Assembly: GCA_043720875.1 (NCBI GenBank)
Contig: JAYSRU010000057.1
Coordinates: 1 to 17,684 of the forward strand
Length of the DNA: 17,684 nucleotides
From: JAYSRU01 sp043720875
GTDB taxonomy: Bacteria > Bacteroidota > Bacteroidia > Flavobacteriales_D > Crocinitomicaceae
Direction of reading: 5' to 3'
The notes below the pieces were generated by a model. It saw nothing but the letters and a program-made list of their open reading frames with translations. It made no database searches and had not been told where the DNA came from. The translations under genes and the position numbers were made by a program. Shown here piece after piece: positions 1 through 6,665 of the stretch (the first letter of the stretch is position 1; each line of letters starts with the position of its first letter).

Positions 1-20
1 ACGTTCTTAATGAGTCGTAG

Positions 21-60
21 AAATCAAGGTTAAGATTTACAGCCTTGATTTTTTCTTTTG
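21..60 (+). terminator. Rho-independent terminator of a gene upstream of the window
   Basis: A perfect 9-bp stem (AAATCAAGG at 21-29 with its complement at 43-51) encloses a 13-nt loop and runs directly into a T-rich tract (TTTTTTCTTTT). The T-tract is on the plus-strand side only, so it should end a plus-strand transcript whose gene lies left of base 1. No coding sequence for that gene can be identified in the first 20 bases. Confidence 0.75.
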
Positions 61-96
61 TTACTTTTCTTTTTAATCAAGAAAAAAGAAAAGTAA
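61..96. repeat. 14-bp perfect inverted repeat, intergenic
   Basis: TTACTTTTCTTTTT (61-74) is exactly inverted at 83-96 around an 8-nt spacer. One arm is pure pyrimidine apart from a single A. It lies 10 nt after the terminator at 21-60. It could act as a second, bidirectional terminator. It could also be one copy of a dispersed palindrome; similar T/C-rich palindromes recur between genes in Bacteroidota as far as I recall, but I cannot confirm copy number here. Confidence 0.6.
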
Positions 97-160
97 AAAT
101 AGTAGGCGAAGCTTATAGATTGATTCTATCGGACAACAATGAATTAATTTATCCATCACA

Positions 161-192
161 TTCGACAGGCAACTTAAGATTGTTTACTTTTG
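161..192 (+). promoter_or_regulatory. Candidate Bacteroidota-type promoter for the paaY-like gene
   Basis: TACTTTTG at 185-192 fits the Bacteroidota -7 consensus TAnnTTTG exactly. A weak -33 candidate (TTCG, 161-164) lies 20 nt upstream of it. The start codon at 225 would leave a leader of about 25 nt. Between 97 and 160 nothing else is recognisable. Confidence 0.5.
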
Positions 193-224
193 GCAAACTT
201 GACAACATCAAATAACTAACTCGC

Positions 225-827
225 ATGGCAAACATATTCGAATTCAATGGATTTAAACCCGTAATAAAAGCATCTAGTTTTGTACACCCAAACGCTACTG
301 TTACTGGCAACGTAATCATTGGAGAAGATGTATATATTGGACCGGGAGCTGCAATTCGAGGCGATTGGGGACAAATTATTATTGAAGATGGATGTAATGT
401 TCAAGAAAACTGTACCATTCACATGTTTCCGGGAACCACAGTTTACCTGAGAAAAGGTGCACACATTGGGCATGGCGCGATAATACATGGAGGAGACATT
501 GGCGAAAATTGCTTGATAGGAATGAACAGTGTGATTATGGATGACGTGAAAATGGACGCAGAGTGTATCATTGGAGCCTTAAGCTTTGTTCCTGCAAAAA
601 TGGAAATACCCAAGCGCAGTTTAGTTGTTGGAAATCCGGCAAAAATTATTAAACAAGTGAGTGATGAAATGATGGCTTGGAAAACAAAAGGAACTCAATT
701 ATATCAGATGTTACCCAGCGAATGTCATGCAAGCTTAAAACCTTGCCAACCCCTATTGGAAATGGAGAAAGGACGAAAGAGTCAAGAAGCAATGTTCGAA
801 ACATGGGAAAAAATCAAAAATGCTTAA
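225..827 (+). CDS. paaY: PaaY-like hexapeptide-repeat protein (gamma-carbonic anhydrase family)
   Basis: This 200-residue protein is a left-handed beta-helix of the gamma-carbonic anhydrase superfamily. It resembles E. coli PaaY along its whole length, including the opening with SFVHP and the C-terminal block AWKTKGTQLYQ followed by the PGRK-like EKGRK. Hexapeptide repeats span roughly residues 15-140. The three zinc-ligand histidines are H66, H83 and H88, spaced as in the family (HIGH..IIHGG). The conserved RGDWG (R45, D47) and Q60 are also present. PaaY is a thioesterase associated with phenylacetate degradation; CaiE and YrdA/Cam-type proteins are related alternatives. No other phenylacetate gene is visible here, so the physiological substrate is uncertain. 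The start follows a promoter-like element, and the length matches PaaY (196 aa). The 3' end overlaps the next gene by 25 nt. Confidence 0.85.
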   Translation: MANIFEFNGFKPVIKASSFVHPNATVTGNVIIGEDVYIGPGAAIRGDWGQIIIEDGCNVQENCTIHMFPGTTVYLRKGAHIGHGAIIHGGDIGENCLIGMNSVIMDDVKMDAECIIGALSFVPAKMEIPKRSLVVGNPAKIIKQVSDEMMAWKTKGTQLYQMLPSECHASLKPCQPLLEMEKGRKSQEAMFETWEKIKNA

Positions 828-1384
828 GTCAACTTAAATTGGCCAATCAAACACCTTCCACTTTTGAAGAATTCTTAAATGAATTCATTCGCATTAGAGC
901 AATTTCCCGTTCGATTGAAATTCTGATCGCAAACAAGCATTGGATAAAAGAATTAATTGTTTACAGTGGAATGGAAGATCGAAAACGCGCCGATTACTGC
1001 TCCTGGTTACTCACACATTTTGCAATTGCATTTCCCGAAATACTTGACAAAGAAGCTGCGCCTCTATTTGCCAATGTGCAACGCACAGCATTTGATGGCA
1101 CCCGTAGAAACTTATTAAAAACACTTACTTTTTTACCCTTGCGCGAACATGAAACGAGTAATATGTTTGATTTTTGTCTGGCAACAATAGCCGATCCAAA
1201 GCAAAAAGTTGCGGCTCAAGTATATGCTTTACAGTACCTTGGAACGATATGTAAAGCATATCCTGAACTCAAAAATGAAACTTTAATTATTGTAAATGAA
1301 CAGGTTGGAAAATATTCTCGGGCAATGGAATACACTATCAAGAATTTTATTCTAACCTTCAAAACGAGTCAAAAAAATAATTGA
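803..1384 (+). CDS. Helical-repeat (HEAT-like) protein of a Bacteroidota-conserved family
   Basis: About 193 residues, predicted all-helical, with no signal peptide or membrane segment. The body starts with STFEEFLNEF and continues with amphipathic helix pairs, for example around RADYCSWLLTHFAIAFPEIL and QKVAAQVYALQYLGTI. The order and the SWLL-type motif resemble short Bacteroidota proteins often automatically named adenylosuccinate lyase. None of the lyase signature motifs is present, so that name would be wrong. I chose ATG 803, which overlaps the paaY-like gene by 25 nt; TTG 839, just after the upstream stop, is a possible alternative. The reading frame is also open upstream to 677, but that part lies inside paaY and looks like shadow sequence. 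It is probably co-transcribed with the paaY-like gene. Function unknown. Confidence 0.75.
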   Translation: MGKNQKCLSQLKLANQTPSTFEEFLNEFIRIRAISRSIEILIANKHWIKELIVYSGMEDRKRADYCSWLLTHFAIAFPEILDKEAAPLFANVQRTAFDGTRRNLLKTLTFLPLREHETSNMFDFCLATIADPKQKVAAQVYALQYLGTICKAYPELKNETLIIVNEQVGKYSRAMEYTIKNFILTFKTSQKNN

Positions 1385-1428
1385 AATTCCAAATATTTTG
1401 GATAGTCATAAAATAGATCGAATTTTAG

Positions 1429-1436
1429 TATCTTCG
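1429..1436 (+). promoter_or_regulatory. Candidate -7 promoter element upstream of the E1 gene
   Basis: TATCTTCG at 1429-1436 differs from TAnnTTTG at one position and lies 21 nt before the ATG at 1458. This is the usual distance in Bacteroidota and would give a leader of about 15 nt. No clear -33 element is seen at the expected distance. The element implies that the E1 gene has its own promoter and is not simply the third gene of the paaY transcript. Confidence 0.45.
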
Positions 1437-1457
1437 CAACTCGAATTTTTATCCATT

Positions 1458-3899
1458 ATGGCAACAAAAGCAATAGAAAACACCGTTATTGAAGTTGATT
1501 TTCAAACATTTCAGAATGAAGTTATAGCTGACTTTACTTTGGCGTGTAGGTCGCGTGAAGCGTCTCTTTTGGGGCGACGTGAAGTGCTTTCTGGAAAAGC
1601 TAAATTTGGAATTTTTGGTGACGGTAAAGAGCTTGCTCAAATTGCCCTAGCGAAACAATTTCAAAATGGAGATTTTCGTTCTGGTTATTACCGAGATCAA
1701 ACGTTAATGATGGCCATTGAGCAATTAACAATTGAGCAATATTTCTCTGGTTTATATGCCAATACTGATGTAAAACAAGAACCAATGAGTGCTGGACGTC
1801 AAATGGGTGGACATTACGGTACACGAAATTTAGACGAACAAGGGAACTGGAAAAATTTAATGGAACAAAAAAATAGTTCTGCTGATATTTCTCCAACTGC
1901 TGGGCAAATGCCTCGTTTGTTAGGTTTAGCTCAAGCTTCAAAAGTATATAGAAACCATCCTACACTTAAAGATTTACCAGAATTTCAAAAATTCACCAAT
2001 GGCGGAAATGAAGTTGCATTTGGAACCATCGGTGACGCATCCACTTCTGAAGGTCCATTTTGGGAAACGATGAATGCCGCTGGTGTTTTACAAGTACCAA
2101 TGGTAATGTCTGTTTGGGACGATGGATTTGGAATTTCCGTTTCACGTGATTTTCAAACTATTAAATCAAGCATATCTGAAGCTTTAGCAGGATTTCAGCG
2201 CAACGAGGTAAAACCAGGATTCGAAATCTTTGTAACCAAAGGTTGGGATTATGCCAATTTATGCGCTACCTATGAGAAAGCTGTTGCCGTTGCAAGAGAA
2301 CAACACATTCCAGTTTTAGTGCACGTTCAAGAAGTGACACAACCGCAAGGACATTCAACTTCAGGTTCACACGAACGCTATAAAGATGCAACCCGTTTAC
2401 AATGGGAAACTGATTTTGATTGTATTTTACAATTCAAGAATTGGATACTAAGTTATGGCGAAAAAGAAGGTTTAAGTATTGCCACTGCGGATGAATTAGC
2501 TGTTATTGAAAAGGAAGCAAAAAACTTTGTAAGAGATCAAAAAAACACCGCTTGGAAATCTTTCTGTGAAGACATGAATCATGATGCGAGTCAGGCTATT
2601 GCACTCATGGAAGGAATGGTTTCTGAACACGCAAACTCGAATGAATTGGAAACGCTACTTTCTGGTTTGAAAAAAGCAATGGATCCAATTCGTAAAGATA
2701 TTTTCGGTGCATTACGAAAAGCATTACGGATCACTTTAGGTCAAGATTCTGTAGCGCGCCAGAAATTAGCTGCTTGGGTCAATCACGGTATCGCTCAAAA
2801 CAACCTAAAATATAGCTCTCATTTACATTCAGAATCAGAACTAAAAGCAACTAACATTCAACACATTGCGCCAACATACGCTGACGATTCAAAGTTAGAA
2901 GATGGGCGTTTAATCTTACGCGATAATCACAAAGTGACTTTCGAACGCAGACCAGAAGTATTAATTTTTGGAGAAGATGTTGGAGGTATTGGTGGCGTAA
3001 ACCAAAGCATGGAAAACATGCAAGAATGGTTTGGCGAACTGAGAGTAAGTGATTCAGGAATCCGTGAGTGCACCATTATTGGTCAAGGTATTGGTATGGC
3101 GATGCGTGGTTTACGTCCGATTGCTGAAATTCAGTATTTAGACTATTTGCTTTATGCTGTTCAAATCTTAAGTGATGATTTAGCTACGGTTCAATACAGA
3201 ACTAAAGGCGGACAAAAAGCACCCTTAATTATTTCAACTCGTGGTCACCGTTTAGAAGGAATTTGGCACAGTGGAAGTCCAATGGGAATGATTATTAATT
3301 CATTACGTGGAATTCATGTATGCGTTCCAAGAAACATGACCAAGGCAGCAGGATTTTATAACTTATTACTGCAAGCAGACGAACCAGCATTGGTGATTGA
3401 ACCGTTAAATGGCTATAGAAACAAAGAAAAAATGCCAAACAACCTTGGCGATTTCACTACACCGCTTGGTGTACCAGAAATTGTAGTAGAGGGAACGGAT
3501 ATTACCGTACTTTCTTACGGTTCAACATTTAACCTTTTTGAGGCCGCAATTCCTGAATTAACAGCGCTTGGAATTTCTGTAGAACTCATAGATGCACAAA
3601 CATTATTGCCGTTCGATATTAACCATTCGCTTGCTTCATCGTTGGCAAAAACCAACCGTTTATTGATTGTAGACGAAGACGTAAGCTCTGGAGCAACAGC
3701 ATTTCTATTGGATAAAATTCTCGTAGAACAAAATGCGTATCGCTTCCTAGATAGCGCTCCTTCAACACTTTCAGCGAAAGATCACCGCCCACCTTACGGA
3801 ACGGATGGAGATTATTTCTCAAAACCAAGCATTGATGATATCATTGAAAAGGTTTACGGAATTATGCACGAAAGCGCTCCTGAGAAATTTCCGAAATAG
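1458..3899 (+). CDS. Fused alpha/beta 2-oxoacid dehydrogenase E1 component (thiamine diphosphate-dependent)
   Basis: This 813-residue protein carries both E1 halves. The E1-alpha region is about residues 35-330: the YRD of the family (78-80), GRQMGGH (113-119), a thiamine-diphosphate motif GDASTSEG...WDD (192-222), and the phosphate-binding loop GHSTSGSHERYK (298-309, H299 being the catalytic-type histidine). A helical linker spans about 330-480. The E1-beta region follows: GEDVG with the cofactor-activating E506, PIAEIQYLDY (554-563), HSGSP (604-608), and a transketolase C-terminal domain (about 675-795, with LIDAQTLLPFD). The type most resembles branched-chain 2-oxoacid dehydrogenase E1, which decarboxylates 2-oxoacids and passes the acyl group to a lipoyl E2. 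The substrate is inferred, not seen. No E2 or E3 gene is adjacent. ATG 1458 follows a promoter-like element; the frame extends to a TTG at 1398, but that segment overlaps the promoter. The metal-binding motif deviates from the usual GDG...NN. Confidence 0.88.
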   Translation: MATKAIENTVIEVDFQTFQNEVIADFTLACRSREASLLGRREVLSGKAKFGIFGDGKELAQIALAKQFQNGDFRSGYYRDQTLMMAIEQLTIEQYFSGLYANTDVKQEPMSAGRQMGGHYGTRNLDEQGNWKNLMEQKNSSADISPTAGQMPRLLGLAQASKVYRNHPTLKDLPEFQKFTNGGNEVAFGTIGDASTSEGPFWETMNAAGVLQVPMVMSVWDDGFGISVSRDFQTIKSSISEALAGFQRNEVKPGFEIFVTKGWDYANLCATYEKAVAVAREQHIPVLVHVQEVTQPQGHSTSGSHERYKDATRLQWETDFDCILQFKNWILSYGEKEGLSIATADELAVIEKEAKNFVRDQKNTAWKSFCEDMNHDASQAIALMEGMVSEHANSNELETLLSGLKKAMDPIRKDIFGALRKALRITLGQDSVARQKLAAWVNHGIAQNNLKYSSHLHSESELKATNIQHIAPTYADDSKLEDGRLILRDNHKVTFERRPEVLIFGEDVGGIGGVNQSMENMQEWFGELRVSDSGIRECTIIGQGIGMAMRGLRPIAEIQYLDYLLYAVQILSDDLATVQYRTKGGQKAPLIISTRGHRLEGIWHSGSPMGMIINSLRGIHVCVPRNMTKAAGFYNLLLQADEPALVIEPLNGYRNKEKMPNNLGDFTTPLGVPEIVVEGTDITVLSYGSTFNLFEAAIPELTALGISVELIDAQTLLPFDINHSLASSLAKTNRLLIVDEDVSSGATAFLLDKILVEQNAYRFLDSAPSTLSAKDHRPPYGTDGDYFSKPSIDDIIEKVYGIMHESAPEKFPK

Positions 3900-3997
3900 G
3901 ATTTACACTAGATCACTTCTTTGTTTGCTCAAGGTTTATCTCTGATCTACCCATATTAGGTAGTTCGAAGGGTTAAAACATACTCATTAGAGAGAAA

Positions 3998-4531
3998 TCA
4001 AAACAATCCTTGCAACTCTTCTTTTAAGAAATCAACTGTAATTTCGGTTGGTAATTTTCCAACTTCGCCACAAATCTCCAGGACCTTTGTACTCAACTCT
4101 GTACCTAAGGACATCGCAGTCATTGTATTTCCAGCGATATTAATAATCTTAATCGTTTCTTCTTTGCTGCTTCTCACCATTTCCCAAGCTTTGGGCGACA
4201 CAAAAAGTTGTTGTGCTACGTTGTGATCATATTCTTGACGAATTGCATTCAACAGTTCCGCTTGCATTGCGCGAGCTGGCAAACCTGGGTTATTCAAACG
4301 CATAACCAAGTTGGTAGGTGAAATTCGTTCCATCAATAACAAAGATCTTTGGTATGCCTCTACTCTATTTGGCAAAAAATACTTTTGACGTTCTTTCTTC
4401 AATTCAGCTTGCAGCAGTTGAATTCCTTTGTCATTTCCTTGTTTTTCATTGCTTTTCAAAAAGAAATAAGCCATTGCCAAGACTGCACCTCCAGAAATTA
4501 ATGCTGTTAAAATGATTGCGAAATATTCCAT
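3998..4531 (-). CDS. Membrane-anchored protein of unknown function, Bacteroidota-conserved family
   Basis: 177 residues. One N-terminal hydrophobic segment (about residues 4-24, FAIILTALISGGAVLAMAYF) is followed by a charged stretch (KSNEKQGNDKG...ELKKERQKYF) and then a soluble helical domain. That domain contains AYQRSLLLMERISPTNLV, IRQEYDHNVAQQLFVS and AWEMVRSSKEE. The layout and the ERISP...EYDHNVAQQLFV block match a small single-anchor family I associate with Bacteroidota, possibly DUF7935, but the family name is from memory. The likely topology is a short N-terminus outside and a soluble domain in the cytoplasm. It is convergent with the E1 gene and stands alone, with a -7 element about 34 nt before the start. 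Function cannot be inferred from sequence or context. Confidence 0.8.
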   Translation of the reverse strand: MEYFAIILTALISGGAVLAMAYFFLKSNEKQGNDKGIQLLQAELKKERQKYFLPNRVEAYQRSLLLMERISPTNLVMRLNNPGLPARAMQAELLNAIRQEYDHNVAQQLFVSPKAWEMVRSSKEETIKIINIAGNTMTAMSLGTELSTKVLEICGEVGKLPTEITVDFLKEELQGLF

Positions 4532-4564
4532 TGTATGGTTGAATTAAGATTAAACGTTTGGTTG

Positions 4565-4572
4565 CAAATATA
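4565..4572 (-). promoter_or_regulatory. Candidate -7 promoter element for the 3998-4531 gene
   Basis: Read on the minus strand, TATATTTG matches TAnnTTTG exactly and precedes the ATG at 4531 by 33 nt, predicting a leader of about 25 nt. No convincing -33 element was found. The remainder of 4573-4729 is AT-rich and shows neither a gene nor a clear terminator for the toxin-antitoxin transcript that runs into it. Confidence 0.45.
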
Positions 4573-4729
4573 GCCGTAGAATATGAAATTGGTTACAGAT
4601 TAGGCAAAGTTTGTTTCATCTCGTGCAAGACACCAATACAAAGGCGGTCGTTTTGGTTAGAAAATTGAAAAAAATTAATTTCTCTTTGATTTTTAGCAGG
4701 TTCTATATCACTTCCCAAATCAAACTGTT

Positions 4730-4999
4730 TCAATCATAGTGACCTTTTGACGAAAAAATGATAATTACTTTATTATTGTGTATTTTATAAATAATTCTAT
4801 GCTCTCTATTTATTCGCCTCGACCAATAACCCAAATATTCATGTTTCAAAGGCTCAGGTTTACCGATACCTTCATACGGTGTTAACAATATTTGATCTAG
4901 TAGAATAAATATTTTCTTTAGGAGCGCTTTATTCCTGGTTCTCTTAAAAAAGGCAATATCTGCCATTGCTTTTTCCGTGAATTCTAACTCATAAATCAT
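4730..4999 (-). CDS. yoeB: YoeB/Txe-family toxin (ribosome-associated mRNA interferase)
   Basis: 89 residues, the normal size for YoeB (84 aa in E. coli) and collinear with it. The C-terminal half carries the family signature PYEGIGKPEPLKH, GYWSRRINREHRIIYKI and a terminal GHYD. By alignment the catalytic set is E49, R68 and H87, with H53 and Y88 also conserved, so the enzyme looks intact. YoeB toxins bind the ribosomal A site and cleave mRNA, stopping translation; they are neutralised by a co-encoded antitoxin. Its ATG (4999-4997) shares one base with the TAA of the upstream gene (TAATG), which suggests translational coupling. One extra residue (D) follows the usual terminal HY. The pairing antitoxin is not the YefM type that accompanies E. 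coli YoeB. Confidence 0.93.
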   Translation of the reverse strand: MIYELEFTEKAMADIAFFKRTRNKALLKKIFILLDQILLTPYEGIGKPEPLKHEYLGYWSRRINREHRIIYKIHNNKVIIIFSSKGHYD

Positions 5000-5211
5000 T
5001 ATTCTCCAAGAAACTTTTTCAAATCTTTTCTTTTAACGCTCGTGGTTTTACCTTCTTTGAATTCCTTTTCCCCTTTTTCAATCATTTCAACGAAATCACT
5101 TGAATATTTACTTTTTGTATCTATTTCAAATTTAAATCCTAATGATTTTAGAAAAGCTTTTAGAACCTTGGATTGATCTTTATTTTCAGGATGAATTGTA
5201 AAAGTTGTCAT
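4999..5211 (-). CDS. Antitoxin partner of YoeB, DUF2683-like
   Basis: 70 residues. The N-terminus MTTFTIHPENKDQ looks like a beta strand followed by a helix (SKVLKAFLKSLGFKFEI). A middle segment SDFVEMIEKGEKEFKEGKTT leads to a lysine-rich tail (KRKDLKKFLGE). This layout resembles the short DUF2683 family of Bacteroidota, whose members often precede Txe/YoeB toxins; the family assignment is from memory. Its role is inferred from position: it is first in a two-gene operon, overlaps the toxin by one base, and has a tail of charged residues suited to wrapping a toxin. It lacks an obvious YefM/Phd N-terminal DNA-binding fold, so whether it autoregulates is open. Confidence 0.75.
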   Translation of the reverse strand: MTTFTIHPENKDQSKVLKAFLKSLGFKFEIDTKSKYSSDFVEMIEKGEKEFKEGKTTSVKRKDLKKFLGE

Positions 5212-5218
5212 AATAATA

Positions 5219-5237
5219 TTGATATAAAACTATACAA
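5219..5237. promoter_or_regulatory. Possible operator: imperfect inverted repeat overlapping the TA promoter
   Basis: TTGATATA (5219-5226) and TATACAA (5231-5237) are inverted around AAAC, with one extra A in the left arm. The repeat touches the -7 element and covers the presumed transcription start, which is where a toxin-antitoxin autorepressor would bind. In such AT-rich sequence the match could be chance. Confidence 0.25.
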
Positions 5238-5266
5238 ATATAAGCGTTTCTGAGTTATTTACGAAA
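5235..5266 (-). promoter_or_regulatory. Candidate promoter of the toxin-antitoxin operon
   Basis: On the minus strand TATATTTG (5242-5235) matches the TAnnTTTG element exactly, and TTTCG (5266-5262), a near match to the -33 element, lies 19 nt upstream. The antitoxin ATG at 5211 would have a leader of about 15-20 nt. Between the -7 element and the start codon there is an imperfect inverted repeat, described separately. Confidence 0.5.
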
Positions 5267-5280
5267 TGAGGGATATCACA

Positions 5281-5316
5281 ATAAAAACAAAAAGGCACTG
5301 CTTTCGAAGGCAATAC
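5281..5316 (-). terminator. Terminator of the tsaD-rRNA methyltransferase operon
   Basis: Read on the minus strand, GTATTGCCTT (5316-5307) pairs with AAAGCAGTGC (5304-5295), with one mismatch and two G-T pairs, around a TTCG-centred loop. A T-rich run, TTTTTGTTTTTAT (5293-5281), follows. It begins 6 nt after the stop of the methyltransferase gene. Confidence 0.65.
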
Positions 5317-5321
5317 TATTT

Positions 5322-6665
5322 TCAGTCCGTTTTCATGCGAATTCTCCAAGCCTTTGGGTACAAATTATTGCTTCTTGTGCCCAAATTATTTATCCAACCT
5401 AACGCTTGATTTTTGTACGTAACTGTCACCCAACCCAAGGCGCCATCAACTTTAATCGCATCACCTTTTAAATAACTTAAGGCCGTTGTTTTGTCAAGTT
5501 CAATGGACGCTTTTTTCAATGGATTTGAATTCACTTGCATTGCCAAAGCATGGTGAGGGATCAGTCCTTTCTTAGCAATTTCGCCTAATTCGGTTCCAAA
5601 TTTCATGATGCGTAAATTCGCTTGGGCCGCTAAAAAATGATCAGTAAATTTTTTTGGGTGTAAAAACAATTTATTTTCCCAAAGCAAAACCGCGTCTTCC
5701 TTTGCTACATCAACAAACGACTCAACAATTTTCAGATCATGACAGATGGTGCTTTTGGCTTTAATACGTGCTTTTGAATCGCGTGTTGACGTCTTTTTTT
5801 GAAGTACTACAAAATAAAAACCTTCCGTTTCCACCGTTCCTGGTAAACAATAATAACCTAATCCGTCTCTCCCATTTTTGAGGTGTTCATCCACAGTTAA
5901 GTCAATCCTAGTTGCACCCAACTCATTCTGAGCAAACCGGACTACTCCTTCATTTTCAGTTGTATTGAACGTGCAGGTTGAATAAATTAAATATCCATTT
6001 TCGGATAAACTCGGCCAAATTTCAGTAAGAATATCTTGCTGTCGAACGGCACACATATCGGCATTACTTGGACTCCATTCTGAACGGGAATTTTGATCTT
6101 TTCGAAACATTCCCTCACCAGAGCAAGGTGCATCAACCGCAATTACATCAAAATGAAATGGCAGCGCTTCAAAATCTGACGGCTTGTTGGAAACTACAAT
6201 TGTATTTTTGTATCCCCATTTGATTAAATTTTCTTTTAGAATTGTCGCACGATTGGGTACGGGTTCGTTTGCTAGCAATAAACCTTTCCCACGTAAAAAA
6301 GCGGCAAGTAACGTTGATTTTCCTCCAGGAGCAGCACAGAGATCGAGCACAATTGGATCCTCATGCAAATCAAGTTGGCGCATGATACCATCCAAATTCA
6401 TGGAACCAGCTTCTTGTGGATAATAACAACCAGCATGGAATAAGGGATCAAGCGTATAACTTGGTCTTTCGCTTAAATAATCTCCACCTTCACACCAAGA
6501 AATTTTGGTACTGACCTCAAAAGCGTGTATAGTTTTCTGCGGATGCTGACGAATCGAAATTGGAGACACTCCATTTAAGGCCTGCAATAACGTTGAGGGG
6601 TAAAAGTTTTCGTGTTCAATACGCTCAACAAACGCTTTTGGCAACTCAATTAGTGGGCTACTCAT
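5322..6665 (-). CDS. rsmF: rRNA (cytosine-C5)-methyltransferase, RsmF/NOL1-NOP2-Sun family
   Basis: 447 residues, near the length of RsmF-type enzymes. The Rossmann methyltransferase core has SAM motif I LDLCAAPGGKS (107-117), motif IV DAPCSGEG (178-185) and motif VI YSTCTF (228-233). C231 is the catalytic-type cysteine and C181 the release cysteine of the two-cysteine mechanism. Residues 273-290 (CLPGT..TEGFYFVVLQ) close the catalytic domain. The C-terminal part (about 310-447, with HHALAM and TALSYLKGDAI) matches the RsmF C-terminal/PUA-like RNA-binding region. The enzyme makes 5-methylcytosine in 16S rRNA (C1407 in E. coli); the exact position in this organism is inferred. It overlaps tsaD by four bases (ATGA), so the two are translated from one transcript. 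Confidence 0.9.
   Translation of the reverse strand: MSSPLIELPKAFVERIEHENFYPSTLLQALNGVSPISIRQHPQKTIHAFEVSTKISWCEGGDYLSERPSYTLDPLFHAGCYYPQEAGSMNLDGIMRQLDLHEDPIVLDLCAAPGGKSTLLAAFLRGKGLLLANEPVPNRATILKENLIKWGYKNTIVVSNKPSDFEALPFHFDVIAVDAPCSGEGMFRKDQNSRSEWSPSNADMCAVRQQDILTEIWPSLSENGYLIYSTCTFNTTENEGVVRFAQNELGATRIDLTVDEHLKNGRDGLGYYCLPGTVETEGFYFVVLQKKTSTRDSKARIKAKSTICHDLKIVESFVDVAKEDAVLLWENKLFLHPKKFTDHFLAAQANLRIMKFGTELGEIAKKGLIPHHALAMQVNSNPLKKASIELDKTTALSYLKGDAIKVDGALGWVTVTYKNQALGWINNLGTRSNNLYPKAWRIRMKTD

Noticed and set aside
677..802. N-terminal extension of the helical-repeat protein within the paaY-like gene
   Set aside because: It would overlap paaY by 150 nt, and its composition does not fit the helical protein; ATG 803 or TTG 839 is more plausible.
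1398..1457. TTG-initiated 20-residue extension of the E1 protein
   Set aside because: It covers the candidate -7 element; ATG 1458 starts a typical family N-terminus (MATKAIE).
3944..3966. Hairpin between the convergent E1 and 3998-4531 genes
   Set aside because: Seven of eight stem pairs form around a 7-nt loop, but no T-tract follows on either strand, so I do not call it a terminator. Nothing else is visible in 3900-3997.
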